Assembly (NCBI GenBank): GCA_039105265.1
Contig: JAPFFF010000001.1
Coordinates: forward strand, 6,386,001 to 6,450,000
Direction of reading: 5' to 3'
Source of the DNA: Tritrichomonas musculus
Lineage: Eukaryota; Parabasalia; Tritrichomonadida; Tritrichomonadidae
DNA: 64,000 nt
Part shown: positions 45,678-56,847 of the stretch, in pieces
How the letters are laid out: every line of letters begins with the position of its first letter
How positions within the stretch are numbered: the first letter of the stretch is position 1
The notes under the pieces: generated by a model
What the model saw: the letters and a program-made list of their open reading frames with translations, nothing else
Database searches by the model: none
What the model was told of the DNA's origin: nothing
Made by a program: the position numbers and the translations under genes

Positions 45678-47417
45678 ATGTCTACTGACAATTTTCTTGA
45701 AATAGAAAATGAAGATTTTTCTTCTGATGATGATGATGTTAGAATACTTTCACTTGACTATGATATTGAATCAATTCCAGAAAAAATTGAACAAAAGTAT
45801 TCGAATCAAATAATTCAAAATTTTATAGAAAAAATTTATTATTTCAATTCTCTTCGGCTTGTAGGTGAATGGTCTTTATTTAATATGGTTTTTAAAGATA
45901 TGGATATCGATGACTGTAAAAGTTATTTTGCATATTTAAAATTAAATGGTTTTTTCGAAGATGTTAAGCTATACAATTCTTTTCAAACAGATAAACAAAG
46001 AAAAAATATTACATTTGTTTTAAATATAATCTCTAAAACTCAAATTCAAGTATCAAAAATTTTACCTCAAAACGATGAAATAATTTTAAATGGTGACTTC
46101 AATCAGAATTCAATAATTTCTGATGAGGAATATATGATCGGAGATGAAATTTCTGAAAGTGACGATGAGCCATTTGAAAATCAAAATATTCAAGAAAAAC
46201 CAACAAAAATCATCAAAATGCCAATAAACAAATATAATCATTACAAGGATTTTAAATTAGTTGTTGATACTGCTTTAAAATATATTGATAGGAAATGCAA
46301 ATTAAAATGGATTAGTAACAAATTAAATATTCCTTATACAACTTTGTGTGATTGGAAAAAACAATATGCAAATGATAAAAGATTTCGACCTTATAAAAGA
46401 AAAAGAAGAAATAAATATTTCAAAAAAGATGAAGATGAAGTTTTATTTCAAAAAGTTAAAGAACAAATGAAAAATCAAAGGTTTAATTATTTATCGTTTC
46501 TGAAAATTCTGAACGATGAATTTTTAAAATCAGAATTTCATAAGAATAATTTATTAATTGTACCAAAATTCAATGCACAATGGATTTCAAATTGGAGGAA
46601 GAATCATCGGATATCTCTGAGAAAATACCATTTTAGGAGAAGGAGGCTCAACGATCCCGAGGAATCGCTCAATTATCGTGAAGCAGTTTTTACAGCTATT
46701 TTGAGATATGGAAGCAGATACGTCTTTAATATGGACGAAACCAGCTGGGGGCTGGTCCCGCACGATGAAAAAGTTTGGGCGGTTACTGGTACAGATGAAG
46801 TCATCTTTGATACAAATCAGAATTACCCGACTAAGGCACGCTTCACAGCTATAGCCACAATAAATGCGAACGGTGATAAGCTTCCTCTTATCACCGTCGC
46901 AAAAGGAAAAACCATAAGATGTGAAGCAGCATTTAAAAAGTGCTTAGGAAGCATAGTAACTCATACTGAAAATGGCTGGTCAACAGAATCATTGATGATT
47001 GCATATATTAAATGGCTAAGCGATAGATCCAATGGTGTTCCTATCTGCCTTATTTGGGATCAATATAGGGCGCATGTTACACAAAAAGTAGAAGATTATT
47101 CACATTCATTGAATGTTAAAATCATCAAAGTTCCTGCTGGGCAAACAGGAACAGAACAACCATTGGATCGTTTAATATTTGGCGGAATGAAGAAAACCGC
47201 CGATAAAATTTGGAATGAAAAGCTCATGAGTGGTGAAAAGAATCTTTATACAAGGCAAACAGCTTGCCAAATAATGCTTGATTGCTGGAAATTAGTTAAA
47301 GAAACCACTGTCAAAAGAGCATGGAACCACTTTTATAACAAAAATGATGATGAAATTCAAGAAATAAACAAAGATCAAGACTGGATAGCAGAGGAAGAAG
47401 AAGAATATGAAAATTAA
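45678..47417 (+). CDS. DDD transposase, pogo/Tc5-like (DDE_1 type)
   Basis: A 579-residue transposase. An acidic N-terminal region of about 180 residues precedes a first helix-turn-helix (LKWISNKLNIPYTTLCDWKK, about residues 214 to 233) and a CENP-B-like second DNA-binding segment (KDEDEVLFQKV to ISLRKYHFRR). The catalytic domain shows D353 in FNMDETSW, D461 in CLIWDQYRAH and D497 in GTEQPLDRL, with 35 residues between the last two, and the third acid being D as in mariner and pogo. The phrase T-x-QPLD before the third aspartate is typical of DDE_1. The gene is open from start to stop. The catalytic third is visibly GC-richer than the ends. Confidence 0.92.
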   Translation: MSTDNFLEIENEDFSSDDDDVRILSLDYDIESIPEKIEQKYSNQIIQNFIEKIYYFNSLRLVGEWSLFNMVFKDMDIDDCKSYFAYLKLNGFFEDVKLYNSFQTDKQRKNITFVLNIISKTQIQVSKILPQNDEIILNGDFNQNSIISDEEYMIGDEISESDDEPFENQNIQEKPTKIIKMPINKYNHYKDFKLVVDTALKYIDRKCKLKWISNKLNIPYTTLCDWKKQYANDKRFRPYKRKRRNKYFKKDEDEVLFQKVKEQMKNQRFNYLSFLKILNDEFLKSEFHKNNLLIVPKFNAQWISNWRKNHRISLRKYHFRRRRLNDPEESLNYREAVFTAILRYGSRYVFNMDETSWGLVPHDEKVWAVTGTDEVIFDTNQNYPTKARFTAIATINANGDKLPLITVAKGKTIRCEAAFKKCLGSIVTHTENGWSTESLMIAYIKWLSDRSNGVPICLIWDQYRAHVTQKVEDYSHSLNVKIIKVPAGQTGTEQPLDRLIFGGMKKTADKIWNEKLMSGEKNLYTRQTACQIMLDCWKLVKETTVKRAWNHFYNKNDDEIQEINKDQDWIAEEEEEYEN

Positions 47418-48780
47418 TAAAATAATTCAAAATGTTTTTTTATTTTTTTATTTTATTTTTCAAAATTAAAATCAAAAACATTGCTATTTATTCTTAATTT
47501 ATTTCTTTTTTACTAAAAAACATTTTTGACAAAAAACATCTGATTAAGATTTAAATTTTTTTTAGAGTTATTGTCTTGATTTTTATTAAATAGTCGTTAT
47601 TAATATTAGGTTTATTATTAAATTTATGTTTTTAAATTTTTTTTTGCTGTTTTATATGATTTCTTTTTTTTTTCAAATTGAAAACAACAAAAACTAAAAA
47701 AGATATTGCATTATTAAAGAATTAACAAGAATCTTTTTTTACTAAAAATCAATATAAACGAAATTAAGCATAATATCTGATTTGCATTTTATAAAAAAAA
47801 AAAAAATCTTGCTAACAAAGTAAACCTTCCCTATTTATACAATAATATTCTTCTAAAAATAAAGAGATAACATCGTTATTCCTTCGAAAATGTTTACATA
47901 AATTCAATTCAAACGGATATAAACGTATATAAACGTAATAATTCTCATAAATCACTAAGAAATTCTACTGAAAATACCTGAGAGAAAAAGTAGAGAATAA
48001 TTCTTTAATATTTACCATTTTTTCTCATAGTTTTGTAAAATAATTTTTTTTAGATATTCGATCATTTTTAAAATTTTTTTTTTTTTATAAACTCTTTAGC
48101 AAAAAAATAAATATTTTTTAATCAATAATAACAACAACTCTATAAAAAACTTCTAAACCACATGAAAAATAATATTTGAAACTTGTTTTTAATAAAATAA
48201 TATTTTTCAGTTAAAATTCATATAAATTTTCTTCGCATATGAACATCAGATCTATCAAATCACAAAAATTCTCATATATACTGGATTTTTTATATCCAAT
48301 GAAATTGTGAATATGATTCAAAATTTTCAATTTATACGTATAAACTTCCATTTTGAGAGCAAATAAACTGAAATCTATGTGAAATGATTTTCGATTTTCA
48401 AGAAAATCAGTTAAAAACAAGAAATCATATGCAGCTGGTTGTAATGACCTGTTTTTTGTCTGCAAAACAAAATTAAAAATTAAAAAAAAAGGGTTTGATC
48501 ATTTTATCGGAAAAAACGTATGTGTTCTTTATAGGTTGAAAATAGCAAATTCAGGATATATGAATGAATTATTGAAAAATATCTTGTTAAAATTGATGAA
48601 ACTTTTTTTTTCTTTGAAAAATCTTTATTTTTGATTTTTTTTTTATTTTAATATCATTTTATATCATTAATATATGATAAAACTCATGCTTATTTTCCAT
48701 TTTTTAATTTCTCAGTTGATTTTTTTAACCGTTGGTTAAAATAAATCCATTTTTTTAAAAAAATTGAATTGACCTTTTGA
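47418..48780. other. AT-rich 3' part of the transposon
   Basis: About 1.36 kb inside the transposon with long T- and A-runs. One minus-strand frame of 84 codons (48211 to 48465; DFLFLTDFLENRKSFHIDFS and onward) has a somewhat protein-like look but no promoter or known family, so I leave it as doubtful. A second gene in such an element would be unusual. Confidence 0.5.
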
Positions 48781-48809
48781 AAAAAATACGAATTAAAGCT
48801 GATACAGGG
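48781..48809 (-). repeat. Right terminal inverted repeat (29 bases)
   Basis: It ends GCTGATACAGGG and is followed by TA at 48810-48811. It is the exact reverse complement of the left end over all 29 bases. Confidence 0.97.
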
Positions 48810-49016
48810 TATTAGGAAAGTTAAAATTGTGAAAACTCATTCAATATTTCTATGAGCTTATTCAAAAAATACTTTCTTAATTGTGGACGAACTTTACGTT
48901 AAAATTATTAAAACAAAAGATTTGAATTGAAAGATAGCAATACTCTAAAAAATTAATATTACCATGTTTTTACTCTAAAAATATATCAACAATAATAAAC
49001 ATATTTTGTTAAATTT

Positions 49017-49442
49017 TCATTGAGGTGGACAATATGATCCTATATTTCCTTGGTATGGAGCCATTGGTGGCAACTGCTGAGGATATGGTGCTTGATTATA
49101 TGCATAATTTGGTGGATATTGGTAATTTGGTGGAGCTTGATAATTTGGAGGATATTGGTAATTTGATGGAGGAATGTAAGTATTATTGCATTGATAATTT
49201 GGTGGATATTGGTATGGTATCATTGGTAAAGTTGTTGGAGGATATTCGGGAGGAGGAATTGGATTGGGATTTTGTTGGTAATTATATTTTGAATATTTTT
49301 TCTTTTTCGATGATGATGATGATGATGATGATGATGAAGATGATTCATTTTTTGATATCAATGGACCACAAGCATTCTCAACAGCTGCTTCAAATAAATT
49401 GTCAGCAAGATCATCTGCCAAGTTATTAAAAAAATCTTGCAT
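49017..49442 (-). CDS. Proline/tyrosine-rich host protein
   Basis: A 141-residue protein with an N-terminal acidic helix (MQDFFNNLADDLADNLFEAA), a pure serine run of about 12, a KKKK step and a C-terminal half built on YPPNYQ repeats with interspersed QAPPNYQ. The longer frame opens at 49478, but an initiator-like TCATTTTCAT lies just before the ATG at 49442, so I choose the shorter form. Proteins with (Y/P)-rich tails occur in annexin-like and vesicle-coat contexts, but no family is recognised. The serine run is a GAT/TCA-type microsatellite and may vary in length. Confidence 0.72.
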   Translation of the reverse strand: MQDFFNNLADDLADNLFEAAVENACGPLISKNESSSSSSSSSSSSKKKKYSKYNYQQNPNPIPPPEYPPTTLPMIPYQYPPNYQCNNTYIPPSNYQYPPNYQAPPNYQYPPNYAYNQAPYPQQLPPMAPYQGNIGSYCPPQ

Positions 49443-51580
49443 TATGAAAATGATGTAATGAGCAATTAAAGAAAACAAATATTATAATGAATTATCGATT
49501 TTAATTCAAGGTTAAAAAACGATATTCATATTGCGATTATTGAAATATCGACATAAATTCAATTTTTCTGAGTGAATAAATAATGAAGTATTCAAAATTT
49601 TATAAAAGTGAACTTTCATTCGATCAATTTATCTTCTTATTTATGATGAATTAGAGAAAGTATTTTTTATTATATTGGATTAAAATATTTATTTTATTTT
49701 TATTTCCATCATTTTTCAAAATCCATAAACTTAATATAAAAAAAATTATCATTAAGTTCAATTGATTTATTTTTAAATGAGATAAATCAAAAATTCACCT
49801 ATAAATTAATCTAAAATTTTTTTAATAAATCGTCACCACAAGTTTGATGTTCAACTTTAGGCGTTGGCCATATATGAATCTCCTTTTCCTATCGCTATAC
49901 ATGAATGTGGGATTGCTCGTATCGAAACGCATGATTATTATTGTTCGAATTCGAAAAATTTATTTGAAGTGAATGATTTGGCAGACATGCTGACAAATGT
50001 CTCTTTAAATAGGAATGAAGAAATAATATCTTTAAACAATAACTTTATAATCTTTTTTATTTGTTTGTTTTTATTTTGTTTGAACTAAGTCAAATCATAT
50101 TAATAAAATTTCAAACATTAATTTGAGCTTGAAAAGAATGGAACCTATGAAAAAAATATGCTCTCCAGTTGAAAAATACAATGAATGAAAATAAATTATA
50201 GTTGGTGGAAAAAACTGCGTTTTGAGGACAAAACTATGTTTTCTCGATGAATATTCAATATTTTTTAATAAAAGTTATATATAATCGCATTTCATATTAA
50301 TATAAATCTATATACAGGTTTTTATCAATTTTATTGAACTTAAGCTTTGATAATATTATAATAAAAATTATTTTATAACATCAACATTTTTTTAATATTT
50401 CCTAATTTTTAAATTATCGCTTGGATATACCATAAAATGGATAAAATATTTTTTAACAAATGTTGTTCAGTAAGGAAAAAAAATCGATTTTTTAAAGATT
50501 TTTTAATATTCACTTCACCTCTATAATTCTTTTTATATCACATTTCAGTTTTTATATAGGAAAATGGCTTTTTAAAAACGCATTTTCATTTCATTAAAAC
50601 ATATTATTGTTTAATTAAATCCTGCTAATACTTTATTGATAAAATAAAATTAACGAAATAGTCCTTTGATATTAAGATAATTTGTTTTTAATATTTTTTT
50701 AGAGGTGAGGCTGCGAAAATTTTTGGTATTTTTTAATAATATTAATACATATTATTTTATTCCAGAATTAAATGCTATTTATGATAATTTCACTAATACT
50801 TTTTTCAGATTTTTAGCTATAAATCTATTTTTAAAATTGAATAGCTTCTATCTTATTATAATTTCAATTTTATCTTAATAAAAAAATTCTATTTACTCAA
50901 AATAATAAATAATTTAATTATCAATATTTAATATATAGATGTGAATATAATATTAAAATCTTCGACTAAGAATTATAAATCAAATAATGATTTTTTATGA
51001 TTTAACTAACTATCATCATATTATAAGCATGATTTTTTTGGTAAATTATTGATAAATATTAAAATAAATACTTATTGTGAGGTTGATACCAAAATAAAAA
51101 CAAATGAAATTATTTAGATATTTGTGAAGTTTACATCATTAACGTATATAGAATTATATTCAATATTAAACCTCAATCCTAGCTAAAATTGTAAAAAATT
51201 TTTTAAAAATATTTTGATATGTTTGCCAGCACCAGATAAGTTAAGAGATGAACTATAGTTATCCCTTTGATCTTTAATATAGAAGAAAATTTCTCTTTAA
51301 ATTGAAAAATATTTTTTTGAATTTTGACCAAAAACGCATTCATTGAATAGCTTTCTTATTAAAAAATAGAGATCATCTATATACAAATGCAATTTAATGG
51401 TTGAAAAGAAAAAATAATGACGAATATAGGAATTATGACATTTTGAAATATCAATACAATTTCAATTTTTTTTGATTAAATCTGAAAAAAAGTATATGAT
51501 ATGAAAAGGTAACAACACCATAATACTATATTTTTAATTTATTTTTAATTTTGTTGATTATTATTCCTAAAAAAGTTCAT
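49443..51580. other. AT-rich interval with one possible gene relic
   Basis: About 2.1 kb, mostly noise. From 49861 to 50088 on the plus strand there is a protein-like frame (YESPFPIAIHECGIARIETH, then DYYCSNSKNLFEVNDLADML) opening right after a stop and without an ATG, decaying into F/I/L-rich noise. It looks like a small fragment of a host gene whose family I do not recognise. The rest shows no gene. Confidence 0.5.
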
Positions 51581-53770
51581 TTAAAATTTCGCAGTCTCAC
51601 CTCTATCTTGATGTTTTGCAAAACATTCCAGGATAGAGATGACCTTTTCTTTATTATTATTATTCCACATCATTTGACCAATTTCTGTGACGAAATGTCG
51701 AAGTGGAGTATACCTTTCTTTATTTGTAATATCTAAGTCAATATTTGGATGATTAAGTAGTTTTTGAATTAGTTCTAAATAGTGTTTTTTTATAGCAATA
51801 TGCAGTGGTGTGCTATAATTGATATCTTCTTGAAGATTGATGTTTTTGAAATCTTCAGCAATATCATTCATATTGTGACGAATTGCTTCTTCAAAAATAG
51901 TTGTAATTGTATCCTTTGATATCTTTTTATTATCATAATCAGGAAGATTTACATCAATTCCTGGTTGATTAATTAAAAAAGAAGCCATTTTATCAAAAAA
52001 AGGTTAATCCATCTATAATTTGGTCAGAATTAAAATCATCTTTCTTTATTAAATAAGCAAAAATATCATTTTTACCATTTTTATAAGCAAAGGCAAGTGG
52101 TGATTGATTATTATATCTCTTTTTGAAACTCAGATCAACTTGTTCGATAAGAAATTTAACAATTTCGAGTTTATTAAAATAATTTGCAATAAATAGTGAA
52201 TCCAAATAAAAACAATAAATAAAATTCATTAAATGAATAAGGATATAAAAGAACATTCTTGACATATCCAAAAGAAAAATTACGATTGTAAGGTAATTTC
52301 AATGCCAAATTACGTAAAACAAATTGGTCATAAACCAATGAAAAAGTGTACAATGAAGTATAATCAATTCCCAATGACAACAAATAAACTAGAACTTCAA
52401 AATTATTGAATTTAACAGCATTTTCAATCAAACGATTAAATGTTGTCTCGTTATAAAAGTTCGTTTTTGTCACTTCATATTTTTCAAAGAGCCATTCAAA
52501 AACTTCGTTATAATTGTATTTAATTGCAATACAGATGCAGCTTTCTAATATGCTATTGTCATTTTAATCATATCAATGCATTTTCGAATAATTGTGATGT
52601 TGCCACCCATAAAAGCCATTCGAAGTGTCACATACTCAATTTGTGGATGATTTAAGTTCATTAAAATATAATTAAATATTTGCTCAGACCCATAAAAAGC
52701 TGCCAAATTAAGACAACTAATATCTGTCTCATTGTTATAGCTAACATCTGGATTTCTTTCATATGCTAAAATTGGTATTTTTTTGTTGAATTCAAGAGTC
52801 ATGCTTTGTGTTTCAGTGATTGTTTCAGTGAACATTTCAAGATCATCTTTTTTAATAATTTGATAGATTTTCTGAGGACAATAGCCTGTGATTTTATATT
52901 CATCAAGTTCTTCATCAGTGAATTCATTTCTGTAACCGTATTGGCTGTTTTTTTTTTTTTTTTTTTTTTTGAATGGGAGTGAATTGAATTTGAGAAACTT
53001 CATCGATACTTGATAAATAAAAAAGAACAAATTGAATCGTTTTAATTGAATGTCGTAAATCTAATTTCTTTTCAATATCTTGATCACTTAGATTTTTCAT
53101 CGATTTTTCATTCAATTTTTTGAATTCTTTTAACACTTTTTTTTTAAATGATTTAAATTGCTTTCCTTGAGTGCTTTCTTCATATTTTTTCAGAAAATTA
53201 ATCAAAAGCTCAATTTTGTTCGGACGAATAAAACATAGATTTAGGAAAATATTTTATAAAAAATCAGATGTTAAAATACTATCTGAATCATTTTCATCAA
53301 TTTCTTTTAAATGTGCCAATATTGTGTCAAAATTATATTCATCAATATCAGAAAGTTCTTTTGAAATGTTTTTTTGTATTTGAAAAGGTTGCTAATTTGT
53401 TATTGTATCATAATATGATTCAAAAAGTTCAAGAAGCTTTTCTAGTTCTTCAATTTCGAATATATTTGCTAAAATATTAATTAATTCTGGGTTTTGACTG
53501 AGAATAACATATAACCAAATATTTGAGTTGATTTCTGCTTTATTCATTCTTAAATATTGAAATATTTGAATTGAACCAAAAAAAAGTTTCATACTCAATT
53601 AATGTGAACTGATTTTTCAATAGAAATAAATATGTCTCATATGTAGATGGTTTAATTGTGGTTTTTAAAATCATATTGGAGTGATTTGCATATGTAATAA
53701 AGTCAACAACTGAGTCATTTCTAATCATTTCACAAACATATGAATCATTTTCTCCATGTTCAAAAGAGTA
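51581..53770 (-). pseudogene. Decayed trichomonad ankyrin-repeat family gene (DUF3447-like)
   Basis: Reading right to left, pieces of one family appear in several frames: EHGENDSYVCEMIRNDSVVD then ANHSNMILKTTIKPSTYETY near 53.75 to 53.6 kb, SIQIFQYLRMNKAEINSNIW near 53.55 kb, QPFQIQKNISKELSDIDEYN after a TAG at 53.39 kb, an in-frame TAA near 53.26 kb, LCFIRPNKIELLINFLKKYE, then a 22-base T-run at 52949 to 52970 where the frame changes, ISCLNLAAFYGSEQIFNYIL, and ankyrin units STPLHIAIKKHYLELIQKLL at the 3' end. At least four or five frame changes or stops break it. Ankyrin proteins of this style are a huge trichomonad family. The right part could be the tail of a second neighbouring copy. Confidence 0.78.
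52949..52970 (+). repeat. T-run of 22 bases within the ankyrin pseudogene
   Basis: A pure run of 22 T inside former coding sequence. Slippage here changes the reading frame on the minus strand from the KKKKKQPIRLQ frame to the SQYGYRNEFTD frame. Confidence 0.85.
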
Positions 53771-54075
53771 AAAAAAATAAAAATAAAAATAAAAGCATAA
53801 AAAAGATATAATTTTTATTTATGTATCATTAATGATAGTTAATCATCTGTCCTTATCATTTATCTGATGGATAATAAAATATCAACAATATCTTGATTTC
53901 TTCCCATAAGCATGCCTTATTTATTCTCAGTGGTTCTAAATAGAAATAAAAAAAAGTATTTCATAACTTAAAAATTATAAAGCGTTTGTTTTTTGGACTT
54001 CAAAAATAGGTTGCCAATAGAAATAGAATGTTCTTTGTTCTGTTATACTTCTACATTTTTGAGAAATCATTTGTC

Positions 54076-54106
<31 letters not shown>

Positions 54107-54359
54107 AAAAACGATAGGATAAACTTTTTGAGTTGCTTTCTAGATGTTCAATTTTAAAATTACAGTTCATCAAAAACATGAAAATCATAATTTGAAAACG
54201 TTGGATTTTCAGAGATAAATGCATTGAATAACTTTTTAATGTCAATTCAGAAATTTTGATTTGCAGATGAATCATTTATCTGTATTAATTATAAAAAAAA
54301 AAAAAAAAAAAATAGAAAAAAAATGATGATATAATAGTTCGATAAAAAATAATATAATA
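53771..54359. other. AT-rich interval with homopolymer runs
   Basis: About 0.6 kb without genes. It holds an A-run of 30 bases at 54076 to 54105 and another of about 20 near 54290. These tracts begin a zone of simple-sequence expansion that continues into the decayed array. Confidence 0.6.
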
Positions 54360-54716
54360 TTCAATTGGAAATCGTGCTTTCTATGAATGTTCATCATTGA
54401 CACAAATAGCAATTCCTTCTTATATATGTTAAGTAAATAAATAATAATGATGAAAAAAATTAAATAAAATAAAATGTTTTGTTTTGCTGATAATTCAAAA
54501 TATTCTTTAGCTTTTAAATAATCTTGTTCAACTACATCTCAAGTCTCATTAATTATCTCATTTTTTAAATGTCTTAAAAATATATATAGATGGTTAGTTA
54601 ATAATAAAAATAATAATAAAAATAGTTTCTTCTTCTTCTGTAACTTCAATTGGAAAATATGCATTCAATGGATGTTCATCATTAACAAAAATAACAATTC
54701 TTTCTTCTGTAATTTC

Positions 54717-54777
<61 letters not shown>

Positions 54778-55640
54778 TGATATTAAACAATGAAATAAGT
54801 TGTTTTGTTTTGATAATAATTCATAATATTCTTTAGCTTTCAAATAATCTTGTTCAACTCCATCTCAAGTTTCATTAATTATCTCAATTTTTAAATGTCT
54901 TAAAAATAAAATAATAATAATTTTCTTCTTCTGTAGCTTCAATTGGAAAATATGTTTTCAATGAATGTTCATCATTAACAAAAATAACAATTCCTTCTTC
55001 GGTAATTTCAATTATGAAATAAGTTGTTTTGTTTTGCTGATAATTCTCAATTCTCATTAATTATCTCAATTTTTAAATGTCTTAAAAAAAAAAAAAAGAT
55101 TAATTAAAGTTAAAAATAATGATAATAGAAGTTTTCTTCTGTAACTTCAATTGGAAAATATGTTTTCAATGGATGTTCATCATTAACACAAATCACAATT
55201 CCTTCTTCTGTAATTTCAATAACAAAAAATAAATAAATATGATAATTAAACAATGAAATAAGTTGTTTTGTTTTGATAATAATCCATAATAATCTTTAGC
55301 TTTCAAATAATTTCGTTTAACCCCATCTCAAGTTTCATTATTCTTTCAATTTTGAAATGTCTAAAAAAAAAAAAAAATAAAATAAAATGATAATAATAAT
55401 AATAATAATAATAATTTTCTTCTTCTGTAGCTTCAATTGAAAAATATGTTTTCAATGGATGTTCATCATTAACACAAATCACAATTCCTTCTTCTGTAAT
55501 TTCAATTTTAAAAAAAAAGTATGATGGTTAATGAAATAACTTATTTTGTTTTGCTGATAGTTCATAATATTCTTTCACTTTCATATAATCTTGTTTAGTT
55601 TTATCTCAATTCTCATTTTACATCTCATTTTTAATAAAAT
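54360..55640 (-). pseudogene. Decayed tandem array of a Sel1-repeat-containing coding segment
   Basis: Two alternating blocks recur about five times each. Read on the minus strand, block A gives DGVEQDYLKAKEYYELSAKQ, a Sel1-like (TPR-type) repeat, at about 54480, 54800, 55020 (short), 55260 and 55540. Block B gives EITEEGIVICVNDEHPLKTY followed by FPIEATEEE, at about 54363 (worn), 54630, 54925, 55130 and 55420. Between them sit A-runs and (AAT)n tracts that break the frame, and stops interrupt the blocks (for example a TGA before DGVEQ). The unit length is 220 to 320 bases. This is a coding unit amplified in tandem and then decayed. Confidence 0.75.
54723..54771 (+). repeat. A-run of 49 bases
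   Basis: An uninterrupted run of 49 A between two array units, the longest homopolymer in the window. Its length in the assembly may be unreliable. Confidence 0.9.
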
Positions 55641-56847
55641 AAATTTTCAATGGAAACTTTTTGAATAAGCTCTAATAAACAACCGTCGTTTTCAATTTCT
55701 TTTCGTTTTTCATAAAAATTTTCTGGCAATTTTTTCTTTTATCTTTCAGTTGAGTTGCTTAATAATGATTTTTGAAACCGTTTTTTGCTCATAAAAAGTT
55801 AATTTCATTTTTGTACTTCCTTTCTTTTTAAAATACATTCATTTTGAATAAGCGCTTGTCTTTCGATAAGAAATAAAAAGACATCTTTAGTTGTTTTTGG
55901 AAATTTTGAATAGTGTAAATGATTAGTTAAAATAATATGATAAAAAAAAAAAATGTCTTCGATAAAAATTATTCGAGATTTTTAAAATGTAACATGGTTT
56001 TGTTTTATGTTAATCACCTCGTATTTTTATCTTTGTATCTTCAAATATTAGGATTATGATATTGGTTATCATTTTCATTTCAATGAGAATAAGCGATAAA
56101 AGTTGGATAATAAGCTCAAGCAACTAATTCGAACACTTTTTGTTTGATTTAAAGTTTTTGCAATGTTCTTTCTCATAACAAAAAAAAGTTTTTGAAAAAT
56201 TAACGTTTTGAAATGTGAAGTAAAATTTAATTTTATAGAGTTGTATTTAGAAATATTTTATTAAATTAAAGTTTAGCCAATATAAAATAAGGAAGTTTGA
56301 GAAATATCGTCATATATTTCATTTGAATTCTAATATATATATAGCATGTTTCAATGAATCTTTCAAGGAAATTGAGAGTATAAGTTTTGTCATATATAGA
56401 GTAATAAATGAATACCATCATATTGAATAAAATTAATGATTATTGGTGCAAATATTTAAAAAAAAAAATATAATTATTAAATCATAATATAAAAAAAATA
56501 GAATTTAATGCCTTCAATTGTTGTTCATTCATATAAATGATTGTTTATTCATTTGTTACTCTAGTTGTTGAACATTTTTTTTCTTTTTTTCATCAAATAG
56601 ATATAATGAAATCGCCCTTCTTTAAAATAATTTAAAAAAAATTAACTAATAAATTCAATATGAATTAATTATTGCAATACAAATGATTTATTCTAATTTT
56701 CTATTGTTTTTGATGAGATAAAGTAACAATTATTTTTGGATATCAATTTTAAACGTAAGAAAAAAAACTTTGATTTCGCCTTTTTTAATTCAATTCTTTT
56801 GAAAATTTGGCCTAAAAAATTTATATGGAATTTAAAATTTTATTTTA
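55641..56847. other. AT-rich interval without genes
   Basis: About 1.2 kb upstream of the C2-domain gene. It contains scattered worn coding-like words on neither strand that I can assign, A/T-runs and a TATATATATA stretch near 56330. No promoter element other than general AT-richness is evident before the start at 56848. Confidence 0.5.

Larger units (their letters stand above)
45483..48809 (+). mobile_element. Complete pogo/Tc5-like DNA transposon, 3,327 bases
   Basis: The element is bounded by perfect 29-base inverted repeats and TA duplications, the target used by the Tc1/mariner/pogo group. One transposase gene with all three catalytic aspartates is open. About 1.4 kb of AT-rich DNA with no convincing gene follows it inside the element. 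Perfect termini and an open transposase indicate a recent and potentially autonomous copy. It sits between the glycosyltransferase gene and the proline/tyrosine-rich gene without breaking either. Confidence 0.93.

Noticed and set aside
48211-48465. Minus-strand 84-codon frame within the transposon
   Set aside because: It looks slightly protein-like, but no promoter, family or parallel in this transposon group is known to me; left as doubtful and not called.
49025-49429. Plus-strand 134-codon frame opposite the proline/tyrosine-rich gene
   Set aside because: Its DNLEDIGNL and methionine runs mirror the YPPNY repeats and the serine run on the other strand.
54076-54771. Long A-runs as possible retroposon tails
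   Set aside because: No LINE or SINE body or target duplication is seen next to them; they lie within or beside the decayed Sel1-type array and fit slippage.
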